Counted from the stretch's first letter, positions 1 to 5,918 are shown. The stretch: 5,920 nt of DNA from CAYJAZ01 sp964371865 (GCA_964371865.1 CAYJOR010000106.1:1-5920); one strand, 5' to 3'. Notes: generated by a model not told the origin, from the sequence alone. A program made the numbers and translations.

Positions 1-71
1 AGGGCATTTTCTTTTGCAGTGGCATTTTCAGCTTCATCTTTCAATGTCCACCAAACAATATGTTTAAGCAT
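1..71 (-). CDS. Dabb (stress-responsive alpha/beta barrel) family protein, N-terminal fragment
   Basis: Only the first 23 codons are present; the gene continues past the left edge. The peptide begins MLKHIVWWTLKDEAENATAK, which matches the typical opening of Dabb proteins (M-x-K-H-I-V, a hydrophobic strand, then L-K followed by an acidic/alanine-rich helix). The ATG at 71-69 overlaps the stop codon of the transporter gene by 8 bases. An AAGGAA ribosome binding site lies 7 bases upstream, inside the transporter's last codons, so translational coupling is likely. Dabb proteins are small (about 100 residues) dimeric ferredoxin-like barrels. Some are cyclases or act on small reactive metabolites, and many have no known function. 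Its place as fifth gene of the operon suggests a role in the same pathway. The family call rests on a short stretch and is moderate; the existence of the gene is well supported by start, site and overlap. Confidence 0.68.
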   Translation of the reverse strand, partial: MLKHIVWWTLKDEAENATAKENA

Positions 72-1707
72 TTTTTTGTTCCTTTTTTAAGTTTGCGAAG
101 TGGTCAACTTCTTGAGCATCAAAATTGTCTAAATCTTTATGTTTTGCAAGGTATTTGAACGCTTCTTGATACTTTAATTTTGTATAACAATAATTTTTAA
201 TCATTTTGAGCCAGCAGAACATTACAAGAAGTACCGGAATAAACATAATTGCGCCACCAACAATTGAGAAGGCCTTCATTGTGCTTAATCCACCAATAGT
301 GATAATACCAAAGCCCATACCTGCTTGTAACAAGGCCCAGAATAATCTATTAGCAACTGTTGGTTCTTCATCATTTGTAATCTTTTTTGACATAGATGAC
401 GCAAGAATCAATGAAGCAGAATCAAGACTGGTAGCCGTTGCTGTAGTCGTAAAAATACAGAATAATAGAAGAACTATAACGCCCATTGGCAAAGCATTCA
501 ATACAGCAGCAAGCGCAACATTTGTGTCAGCTAGATACATTGTAGCAAAATCACCTACACCTTGCATTTGGTAACCCATCGCAATACCACCATAGATGCT
601 ATAAATAAGGAAACGTCCGATTGAAGAACCTATGAAGAGAACAAAAATCATCTCGCGAACGGTACGCCCTTTTGAAATTTTTGCAAGAAAGAGACCTGAT
701 AAAGGAGCGTATGGAAGCATCCATAGTGATGAGAAAATAGTCCAATCTTGAGCTACAGTTCCTGTTGCACTATAAGGCTCAGCCCAAAGTGCAATTCTAA
801 AGAAGTTGTCAAGCATAACACCTAAAGAGAATGTCATATTTTCAAAAATAAAGATTGTTGGCCCTGCAAATAATCCATAGATGAGCATAACAATAGCAAT
901 ATAAACGTTGATTCTTGAAAGAACTTGAATACCTTTTTTAAGCCCTAATAAGGTAGACATTGTGAATATTGCAGTAGAAATAGCAAGGATAATCATGTTG
1001 AGTGACATTGAGTACTCAACTCCGATAGCGGCTGCTAAAGCGCGTGAAACAAGGGGAACAGAAACAGCAAGAACGCCTGCGTTACACGTGATAAGACCTA
1101 AAGCACATACAACTTCAAAGCTTTTACCCATCCAACCTGAAGCGTTTTTCTCTCCAATAATATCAGTTGCAGCTTGACTTATACGTAAAAATGGAGTTTT
1201 ACGATTGTGTACCATGTAACAAACAGGAAGAGCAGTTAAAAGATACCAAGGCCATGTATAAATTTCGCGGAAAATAGTAAATGATAGTGCCATTTCATAG
1301 GCATCACGGCTAAGTGGTTCAAGTCCGAATGGAGGACGCACTAAGTGATCAATCGGTTCACAAATAGCCCAGAATAGAATACCACCGGCAGCTGATGTAC
1401 AGATAGTCATACTAAACCAAGAAAATGTTGAAAATTCAGGTTTTTCTTCTTTTCCACCAAACTTAATTTTTCCATAAGGCGAAAGCATGAAGTAAACCAT
1501 AGCACAGAATAAAGCAAAGCTTATCCAAAGCCATGCAAAACCTGTTGCACCAATAAACCCATCACGGATTCCACGAATAATTTTACCTACAGCATCTGGC
1601 CACATAAGTGAAAGTATAGTAACAATTATTACAACTATAGCACTTGGTAAAAAGATTGACCAGTCAATTTTAGGCGCTCCATGAGAGCTGTTTTCTTGTT
1701 GCGACAT
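64..1707 (-). CDS. BCCT-family (betaine/carnitine/choline-type) transporter with altered substrate box
   Basis: A 547-residue inner-membrane protein with about 12 hydrophobic segments (roughly 18-36, 50-76, 97-116, 145-165, 196-222, 238-256, 265-287, 318-341, 350-376, 398-424, 451-474, 480-503), the usual BCCT size and topology. Family signatures are clear: C-E-P-I-D-H near 116-121, the GLKKGIQVLSRINVYIA stretch at 255-271, WTIF...GLFLAKISKGRT at 322-349, and the T-S-L-D-S-A-S-L stretch near 426-433. BCCT carriers import or exchange zwitterions such as betaine, carnitine, choline, ectoine or DMSP. The substrate box is unusual. Aligned by eye with BetP, the TM4 tryptophan (BetP W189) is R147, whereas W194 and Y197 are kept as W152 and Y155. 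In TM8, BetP W374 is M330, W371 is S327 and W377 is Y333. The substrate may therefore be a differently charged relative. The start is supported by an AGGGGA site 8 bases upstream; the cupin gene ends 4 bases before it. No long osmosensing C-terminal domain is seen, which fits nutrient uptake rather than osmoregulation. Confidence 0.93.
   Translation of the reverse strand: MSQQENSSHGAPKIDWSIFLPSAIVVIIVTILSLMWPDAVGKIIRGIRDGFIGATGFAWLWISFALFCAMVYFMLSPYGKIKFGGKEEKPEFSTFSWFSMTICTSAAGGILFWAICEPIDHLVRPPFGLEPLSRDAYEMALSFTIFREIYTWPWYLLTALPVCYMVHNRKTPFLRISQAATDIIGEKNASGWMGKSFEVVCALGLITCNAGVLAVSVPLVSRALAAAIGVEYSMSLNMIILAISTAIFTMSTLLGLKKGIQVLSRINVYIAIVMLIYGLFAGPTIFIFENMTFSLGVMLDNFFRIALWAEPYSATGTVAQDWTIFSSLWMLPYAPLSGLFLAKISKGRTVREMIFVLFIGSSIGRFLIYSIYGGIAMGYQMQGVGDFATMYLADTNVALAAVLNALPMGVIVLLLFCIFTTTATATSLDSASLILASSMSKKITNDEEPTVANRLFWALLQAGMGFGIITIGGLSTMKAFSIVGGAIMFIPVLLVMFCWLKMIKNYCYTKLKYQEAFKYLAKHKDLDNFDAQEVDHFANLKKEQKNA
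79..84 (-). promoter_or_regulatory. Ribosome binding site of the Dabb gene
   Basis: AAGGAA on the minus strand ends 7 bases before the ATG at 71-69. It lies inside the final codons of the transporter gene (its K-K-E segment). This decides the start of the truncated gene and points to coupled translation. Confidence 0.6.
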
Positions 1708-1710
1708 GCT

Positions 1711-2367
1711 CTATTCCCCTTTTTTTAAAAATACATAGCGTTCATCACCTTCAAGCTCTTTGAAAGGATGAACTGGTTTTACCCCTGGGTTATTGCCTTT
1801 ATTTTGCCAACATTCTTTTGGTGAAACGGGTAAGCCTCCGCAATCCCAATTTGGCATATCTGTGTTTTCATTCCACCAAAACCACATAAGTTCCAGCGGT
1901 TCACTGCCGGTATTAATAATGCCGTGTAAATCAAAAGGGCGAAGCATAATCCATGTACCTTTCGTCGCTTTTACTACACGATCATAATTATAAAATTCAC
2001 CTTCACCGCTCAAAACAATATATATTTCACAGTTTGGGTGTGAACCGATTCCATAAGAAGTATCTGGGTCAATAGTAAATGTTCCCCCCAAAAGATTTTG
2101 TGCATCTAAAGGAGCTCCTTTACCTACCATGCTTACAAATGAATAACCCGGATGTTTTATTTCACTTTCATCAATTTCTTGTTCGCCATGAGCTCTTGCC
2201 CATGCGTTATAAGCTTTGAATCTTGGAGTCATTAATTTGGGTTGCCCCTCTTCGGAAGCATACCAAGGAAGATTTCTGAATCCAGGAACAGGATAGCGTG
2301 TACCGTGATCATTATATTCACCGTTTTCACGTATAATTTTAGGGTCAAAATCTTTATAATCGTTCAT
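1711..2367 (-). CDS. Single-domain cupin protein with DMSP-lyase-like metal site
   Basis: A 218-residue soluble protein, presumably cytoplasmic (no signal peptide). An N-terminal extension (about 1-85) precedes a cupin barrel (about 90-165). Cupin motif 1 is the stretch around 105-121, with Y105, H110, E114, Y116 and G121. Motif 2 contains H148 in P-F-D-L-H-G, followed by a hydrophobic strand rich in tryptophan (161-165). The pattern Y-x4-H-x3-E-x-Y with a second histidine 38 residues after the first equals the spacing I recall for DMSP lyase DddQ (Y120, H125, E129, Y131, H163). DddQ's extra H123 corresponds to G108 here. Those enzymes bind a divalent metal and use a tyrosine to start beta-elimination. 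Being next to a BCCT carrier suits a lyase for a zwitterionic onium compound, but sugar isomerases, dioxygenases and other cupins remain possible, so no gene symbol is given. An AAGGA site 6 bases upstream supports the start. C113, C176 and C186 have no assigned role. Confidence 0.85.
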   Translation of the reverse strand: MNDYKDFDPKIIRENGEYNDHGTRYPVPGFRNLPWYASEEGQPKLMTPRFKAYNAWARAHGEQEIDESEIKHPGYSFVSMVGKGAPLDAQNLLGGTFTIDPDTSYGIGSHPNCEIYIVLSGEGEFYNYDRVVKATKGTWIMLRPFDLHGIINTGSEPLELMWFWWNENTDMPNWDCGGLPVSPKECWQNKGNNPGVKPVHPFKELEGDERYVFLKKGE

Positions 2368-2398
2368 AGTAAATCCTTAATTATAAGAAGTTTGAGAT

Positions 2399-3844
2399 CT
2401 AATCAGCTTCGTCTTCTTCGATATTTGTTACAACACAAACACCTGAACCACCAAAGAATGGATTACAACCTTCAACATTAATTTCACGAACAGCTCCACG
2501 AGGTGCTGCACCAGGCATACGGTAATCACGAACATCAATAGGTTTAATTTCAACTTCTGTTGGTTTTTCTAATTGCGGAATCCATTCATAAGGCACACGG
2601 TAAGCACGATATACTTGGTTAATTTTCACAATTTCACCCCAATACGGGCTGATATATTCCCAAACAACTTCACATTCACGAGTTACTTCAAATAATTTTC
2701 CTGAAGCACCTTCTGTGATAAGAGTGTTACCGTTTGGCAGACGTTGTGCACTGCTTACAAATGGACTGTAGAATCTATTATAATCAACAGGGAAAACGCG
2801 TCCTAATTGCTTTGAAGAAAATTCCCATTCAATTTTCATTGTAACAGGGTTTATTTCAAGAACACGAGAATAATCACGAGTTGCATATTTTTCGCCTGTT
2901 TTTGTTGCAGGATTTGGTGCACCAAAACCTGCCCAACCGCCATTATCAAACACTAAAATATTTCCTGCACCTACCAGACCGTGAGGAACCATATGTGCAT
3001 GGTGCTGACCGATAATCCAGCCAATATGCTCAAGTTCAGGTGTGTCGTAATATGGACCCATTTTCCATACTATTTTACCTGTTGCTTTACTGATAATCAT
3101 AGTTGTGTTGATATCACGTCCGCAAATGATAATATTATCAGGGTGGAAGCGTTCATCACCATTGTCAAAATGCTTGTTTGGTCCGAGAACTGACATACTA
3201 TTGATGTGTGCCCAGTCTGCAATACCACCACCGGCAGGACGTAGGTTAGGGTGTCTGAATAAAGTATTTTTTGAAACTTCATCAAAACCGATTTCGTCAA
3301 AATGGTCGCTCAAAATCCATTCCCAAACAATTTCGCCATCGTGAGTGATTTCATAAATAGTATCGTCTAGAAGTGGATAAGGTGTAATTGAAGGAGCTAG
3401 AACATTTTTATGTCCTAAAATTATGGTGTTACCTGAGTCTACCTTTGGATCCATACCCGGCACATAGTAGCCAACAGGGTTTCCTTCTCTTTGGAAATCG
3501 TGGTGCTGACGTGCCATCCAACGTGGTTCTTCACCTGCGTCATCAATATATTCATATTTGTTGAAACGCCATTTAATGTTTCCGTCCCAATCAACTTGAA
3601 CAAGGTCGAACTTATCTTGAGTAGAGAATTTTGTGTTTCGCTCGCCTGTTTGCGCAATCATATCGCCACCCGGCAAAAGTTTTGCAGGAAAACCGTGTAA
3701 GCCTTTGAAATATTGAACTTCACGTCCATTCATATCAATAACCATTACTCCGGCTTCTTTTGCCTCGTAAACAGTGTAACCGCTGAAACATTTATCAGGT
3801 TCGTAAAGAGTTGTTCCTGTAGGGTAAATTGTAGGGTATCCCAT
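2399..3844 (-). CDS. Arylsulfotransferase (ASST) superfamily beta-propeller protein, non-canonical
   Basis: A 481-residue protein with six repeats of a D/N-x-x-G-x-[IV]-x-W-type strand signature, at about 35-46, 85-94, 166-176, 251-262, 331-342 and 387-397, as in the six-bladed propeller of bacterial arylsulfotransferases. Family motifs include H-I-N-S (213-216), G-Q-H-H-A-H (279-284) followed by G-N-I-L-V-F-D-N-G (294-302), and A-Q-R-L-P-N-G-N-T-L-I (366-376). Classical AssT is a periplasmic enzyme that moves sulfate between phenols through a sulfohistidine and needs a disulfide bond. This protein has no signal peptide. It also has no histidine after H288, so an equivalent of the late nucleophilic histidine (H436 in the E. 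coli enzyme, about 80 residues after the H356 that HHAH resembles) appears to be absent. A sulfotransferase reaction is therefore doubtful; the fold is secure and the reaction unknown. C460 and C470 bracket a glycine-rich tail. The start has an AGGAG site 5 bases upstream, and the gene begins 24 bases after the glutaredoxin fusion gene. Confidence 0.82.
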   Translation of the reverse strand: MGYPTIYPTGTTLYEPDKCFSGYTVYEAKEAGVMVIDMNGREVQYFKGLHGFPAKLLPGGDMIAQTGERNTKFSTQDKFDLVQVDWDGNIKWRFNKYEYIDDAGEEPRWMARQHHDFQREGNPVGYYVPGMDPKVDSGNTIILGHKNVLAPSITPYPLLDDTIYEITHDGEIVWEWILSDHFDEIGFDEVSKNTLFRHPNLRPAGGGIADWAHINSMSVLGPNKHFDNGDERFHPDNIIICGRDINTTMIISKATGKIVWKMGPYYDTPELEHIGWIIGQHHAHMVPHGLVGAGNILVFDNGGWAGFGAPNPATKTGEKYATRDYSRVLEINPVTMKIEWEFSSKQLGRVFPVDYNRFYSPFVSSAQRLPNGNTLITEGASGKLFEVTRECEVVWEYISPYWGEIVKINQVYRAYRVPYEWIPQLEKPTEVEIKPIDVRDYRMPGAAPRGAVREINVEGCNPFFGGSGVCVVTNIEEDEAD

Positions 3845-3868
3845 TGTATCTCCTAAACTAAGTAAAAA

Positions 3869-4654
3869 TTAATGTGGTCTTTTATTGAGGTCAGCGTTGA
3901 TTTGCCATTGCCCCATTGCTTGACGATATGCGTAAAGATTTGCTTCAATAGCTGATTTATTTGTTATAAACACAGGCAAGCGTGGATTATTTGTAGCTTT
4001 TTGCATACTTTGAGCAATTGTTTCAAAAATAGAAAGAGGAGCTTTTTGTCCTTCAACTTCAACATCTATGAAATATTTGAACTTGAAGCCGCGTGCAAAA
4101 CATTCCATTGCAGCAAGACTTTTTTCAAATGCTTCTTGGTAGCTTGTGTTATTTTCTACAAAAGCTTTCACATTGATATAGAAATTCAACTTATGTCCAA
4201 GTTTAGCTTTGAGAATTTTTTCTAATAGTTCAGGGTTATTTCCATCTGTTTCAAGGGAAATATTTAATCCACCCTCTTTCATACGTGAAAGAATTTCAAT
4301 AAAAGAGTCAAAATAGTTTGAAGGCACAGTGGAGATATTTAATCCGCCAATCCAGCCATGGCCAAGGTTATTTTCAGTAATACTTTGGCTCATTGCGCCT
4401 TTTGTCATAAACCAATCAAGGTTTACAGCGGCATCTTGAATAACTTTTCCTTCTGTTTCAACAATAGGAAAGAAAATTCCACCACTGTCTCTTTTTACTT
4501 CGCTTCTTCTTTCTTTATAAAAAGATTTGAATTTATCATTACCTTCATCAGTTTTGATGTCATACTCTACATAACTAAGGTTATTTTCTTTGAGATATTG
4601 TTTAACAATAGCACAGCGAATACAACCTGTTGAGCTAAAAACTGTAATTGCCAT
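3869..4654 (-). CDS. Glutaredoxin fused to a degenerate radical-SAM activase-like domain
   Basis: A 261-residue cytoplasmic protein and first gene of the operon. Residues 1 to about 85 are a glutaredoxin/NrdH-like domain: strand AITVFSSTG, active site C11-I-R-C14, a helix, and a cis-proline-type F-P-I-V loop at 62-65. Residues about 98-165 read like the middle of a radical SAM activase of the NrdG/PFL-activase type. G-G-L-N-I-S sits where D-G-x-N-I-S-G-G-E-P is usual, followed by a helix, then L-x-L-E-T-D-G-N-N-P-E-L-L-E (resembling L-D-T-N-G-x-x-P-x-x-L-E) and I-N-V-K-A (resembling D-I-K-A-P). The C-x3-C-x2-C iron-sulfur motif is missing and the GGEP loop is changed to S-T-V-P, so it is very unlikely to do radical chemistry. 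The only other cysteine is C185. It could be a redox partner, thiol carrier or scaffold for the pathway enzymes. An AAGGAG site 5 bases before the ATG supports the start. Confidence 0.8.
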   Translation of the reverse strand: MAITVFSSTGCIRCAIVKQYLKENNLSYVEYDIKTDEGNDKFKSFYKERRSEVKRDSGGIFFPIVETEGKVIQDAAVNLDWFMTKGAMSQSITENNLGHGWIGGLNISTVPSNYFDSFIEILSRMKEGGLNISLETDGNNPELLEKILKAKLGHKLNFYINVKAFVENNTSYQEAFEKSLAAMECFARGFKFKYFIDVEVEGQKAPLSIFETIAQSMQKATNNPRLPVFITNKSAIEANLYAYRQAMGQWQINADLNKRPH

Positions 4655-4692
4655 TTTGACTCCTTTGTAAAATTTTTCTCAAGCTTAGTTTA

Positions 4693-4720
4693 GTTATATA
4701 GATTTCTTATTTCTTTACAA
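4693..4720 (-). promoter_or_regulatory. Predicted sigma70-type promoter of the operon
   Basis: On the minus strand, TTGTAA (fwd 4715-4720, 4 of 6 to TTGACA) is separated by 16 bases from TATAAC (fwd 4693-4698, 5 of 6 to TATAAT). Transcription would start near 4686, about 32 bases before the ATG at 4654. The imperfect -35 and short spacer suit a promoter that needs an activator. In such AT-rich DNA, chance matches are common. Confidence 0.42.
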
Positions 4721-4741
4721 ATCACTTTTTTTATTTTATAT

Positions 4742-4756
4742 ATAACTTTAAGTTAT
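4742..4756. promoter_or_regulatory. Candidate LysR-type regulator binding site (T-N11-A inverted repeat)
   Basis: ATAACTT-T-AAGTTAT is a perfect 7-1-7 inverted repeat containing the T-N11-A core typical of LysR-family sites. It continues as an imperfect repeat to 4738-4760. It lies between the divergent genes, centred at 4749, about 63 bases upstream of the predicted operon start and about 50 upstream of the predicted regulator start. This fits both activation of the operon and control of the regulator's own gene. Confidence 0.5.
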
Positions 4757-4762
4757 GTATTT

Positions 4763-4792
4763 TTATGAAAGTAGCTTTTAATGCAATATAAT
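4763..4792 (+). promoter_or_regulatory. Predicted promoter of the LysR-type regulator gene
   Basis: A perfect TATAAT (4787-4792) lies 34 bases upstream of the ATG at 4827. The best -35 at suitable spacing is TTATGA (4763-4768, 18-base spacer), which is weak. Transcription would start near 4799. The upstream inverted repeat at 4742-4756 would let the regulator affect this promoter. Confidence 0.4.
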
Positions 4793-4826
4793 TACTAAAA
4801 TAGTTTAAAAAGTTTTTGAGAATGCT

Positions 4827-5753
4827 ATGATAAATTTAAATAATCTTAGAGTTTTTTACATGGTAGCTAAAAATGAAAGTGTTTTTTTAGCTGCCGAAGA
4901 GCTTTTCATTTCCCAACCTGCTGTAAGTAACGCTTTAAAAAAAATTCAAAAAGATACTAAACTTGAGCTTTTCAAAAAAAATGGTAGACAGCTTGTACTT
5001 ACTGAAAAAGGTAAGCAACTACACGCACTGGCGAAAAAACTTTATGAAGCAGAAAAAGAAATAGATATCTTTCTTAATCAAGACGCATATGAAAAAGTAG
5101 ATACAATTCATATTGGTATTGCAACTCTTTATGAGCGCTTTGGCATGATTGAAATTATGGAAGCCTTTGAAGGTAGTGATAGTTCCATTACTGTTTCCGT
5201 AGAATCAGGAAATTCACGTCGTCTTATTAAACAACTTTACGATAAAAAAATAGATATGTGCATTACCGGCGATTTAATCCAAGAAGAAAATAATTTAATT
5301 ATAAATCATTATCGTAGGCACGAAGTATACTTAGTAATTCCTAAAGGACATAAATTGTTCGGTAAAAAACAGTTTTCACCTGAAGATATTCTCAATGAAA
5401 ACATGGTATATAAAGAGCAAGGGTCATCTGTAAGAAAAGCAGTAGACAGTTACTTTCAAAAACACAATATAAAAGGAAAAGCTATAGCTGAACTTTCAAA
5501 TCTAGACTCTACAATTTCAGTATGTACTTACGAAAATTGTTTGTGTTTTATACCTGACATGGCGCTTGATTCTATGCTTATAGGTAATAATAACTTTTCT
5601 TTTGCATTACCTAAAAGTGACTCTATAACTTTTGATATCAGCGTTGTAACAAGAGAAAAAGGTGACTACTCAAATGAAGTCTGGGAAAAGATAAATTATT
5701 TCCTTAGCAATATCAAAAAAACAAATGAGCTCGAATTTTTTCTTTATCAATAA
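4827..5753 (+). CDS. LysR-family transcriptional regulator
   Basis: A 308-residue DNA-binding regulator of the usual LysR length. The N-terminal winged helix-turn-helix is clear: residues 4-60 contain L-R-V-F-Y-M-V-A, the helix pair A-A-E-E-L-F-I-S-Q-P-A-V-S-N-A-L-K-K-I (about 22-40), L-F-K-K and L-T-E-K-G. A linker helix (about 60-88) leads to a periplasmic-binding-protein-like effector domain from about residue 93 (I-H-I-G-I-A-T) to the end. It is transcribed away from the five-gene operon and shares its intergenic region, the usual arrangement for a LysR protein that activates its neighbour when the pathway's substrate or product binds. The ATG at 4827 is preceded by only a weak GAG-type site at 4818-4820, suggesting modest translation; the ATG five bases earlier is out of frame and hits a stop at once. 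The ligand cannot be predicted. Confidence 0.93.
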   Translation: MINLNNLRVFYMVAKNESVFLAAEELFISQPAVSNALKKIQKDTKLELFKKNGRQLVLTEKGKQLHALAKKLYEAEKEIDIFLNQDAYEKVDTIHIGIATLYERFGMIEIMEAFEGSDSSITVSVESGNSRRLIKQLYDKKIDMCITGDLIQEENNLIINHYRRHEVYLVIPKGHKLFGKKQFSPEDILNENMVYKEQGSSVRKAVDSYFQKHNIKGKAIAELSNLDSTISVCTYENCLCFIPDMALDSMLIGNNNFSFALPKSDSITFDISVVTREKGDYSNEVWEKINYFLSNIKKTNELEFFLYQ

Positions 5754-5800
5754 GAAAAATCTTCTACTTTACGAAATATATTCTTGTTATAAAAGCTATA

Positions 5801-5865
5801 TAACTGACTTGTAAAAGTATTAATCCTCTACTTTCTATAGTAATAGTAGGCAGTTAATTTTTTTT
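5801..5865 (+). terminator. Weak terminator-like structure after the regulator
   Basis: TAACTG (5801-5806) can pair with CAGTTA (5851-5856), and a run of eight T follows (5858-5865). Two small hairpins fit inside: ACTT/AAGT (5807-5818) and CTACT/AGTAG (5828-5849). The long loop and low G+C make it a weak intrinsic terminator at best, but it is the only such structure between the regulator and the next promoter. Confidence 0.33.
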
Positions 5866-5872
5866 AATTTTC

Positions 5873-5901
5873 TTGACAAGATAGTTCTTTCTATGTATTT
5901 A
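5873..5901 (+). promoter_or_regulatory. Predicted promoter of a gene beyond the right edge
   Basis: A consensus TTGACA (5873-5878) is followed after 17 bases by TATTTA (5896-5901), a fair -10 element. A palindromic operator-like sequence begins at the end of this -10, so a bound repressor would block it. The controlled gene would lie on the plus strand outside the window. Confidence 0.5.
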
Positions 5902-5918
5902 TACCCTATAGGGGTATA
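5900..5918. promoter_or_regulatory. CsoR/CstR-type operator candidate
   Basis: TATACCCTATAGGGGTATA is a near-perfect palindrome (7-base arms around a 5-base centre). A/T-flanked runs of C and G with TACCC...GGGTA arms are typical of operators of the CsoR family, as in the copper sensor CsoR and the persulfide sensor CstR. It overlaps the -10 end of a good promoter, as expected for a repressor site. The regulator and target gene are not in the window, so copper and sulfur sensing cannot be told apart. Confidence 0.55.

Larger units (their letters stand above)
1..4686 (-). other. Predicted five-gene operon transcript
   Basis: The minus-strand genes glutaredoxin fusion, ASST-like propeller, cupin, BCCT carrier and Dabb follow each other with gaps of 24, 31 and 3 bases and an 8-base overlap. 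Each has its own AGGAG-like ribosome binding site, and no terminator hairpin is visible between them. The transcript would start near 4686, judged from the promoter at 4693-4720, and run past the left edge. Confidence 0.72.

Noticed and set aside
206..574. Plus-strand open frame of 122 codons inside the transporter gene
   Set aside because: Antisense shadow of an unmistakable BCCT gene; no ribosome binding site and no recognisable domain.
1711..2367. Naming the cupin gene dddQ or another DMSP lyase symbol
   Set aside because: The metal-site spacing agrees, but one of the recalled conserved histidines is missing and overall similarity cannot be computed here.
3097..3300. Minus-strand open frame of 67 codons within the ASST-like gene
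   Set aside because: Alternative frame of a well-supported propeller gene, with no start signal.
2399..3844. Naming the propeller gene assT
   Set aside because: No signal peptide and no late histidine, so assigning aryl sulfate sulfotransferase activity would overreach.
4358..4633. Plus-strand open frame of 91 codons opposite the glutaredoxin fusion gene
   Set aside because: Antisense to a gene with clear domains and a strong ribosome binding site; the composition looks like a shadow frame.
1..4654. A known taurine or isethionate degradation cluster
   Set aside because: None of the hallmark enzymes (Xsc, Tpa, glycyl-radical isethionate lyase and activase, dehydrogenases) is present in the window.
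3869..4654. Functional anaerobic ribonucleotide reductase activase (nrdG)
   Set aside because: The three radical SAM cluster cysteines and the GGEP loop are absent and no nrdD is adjacent.
5754..5872. tRNA, small RNA or CRISPR element in the gap after the regulator
   Set aside because: The nested pairing superficially resembles a cloverleaf, but there is no tRNA consensus, no repeat-spacer pattern, and the T-run favours a weak terminator.
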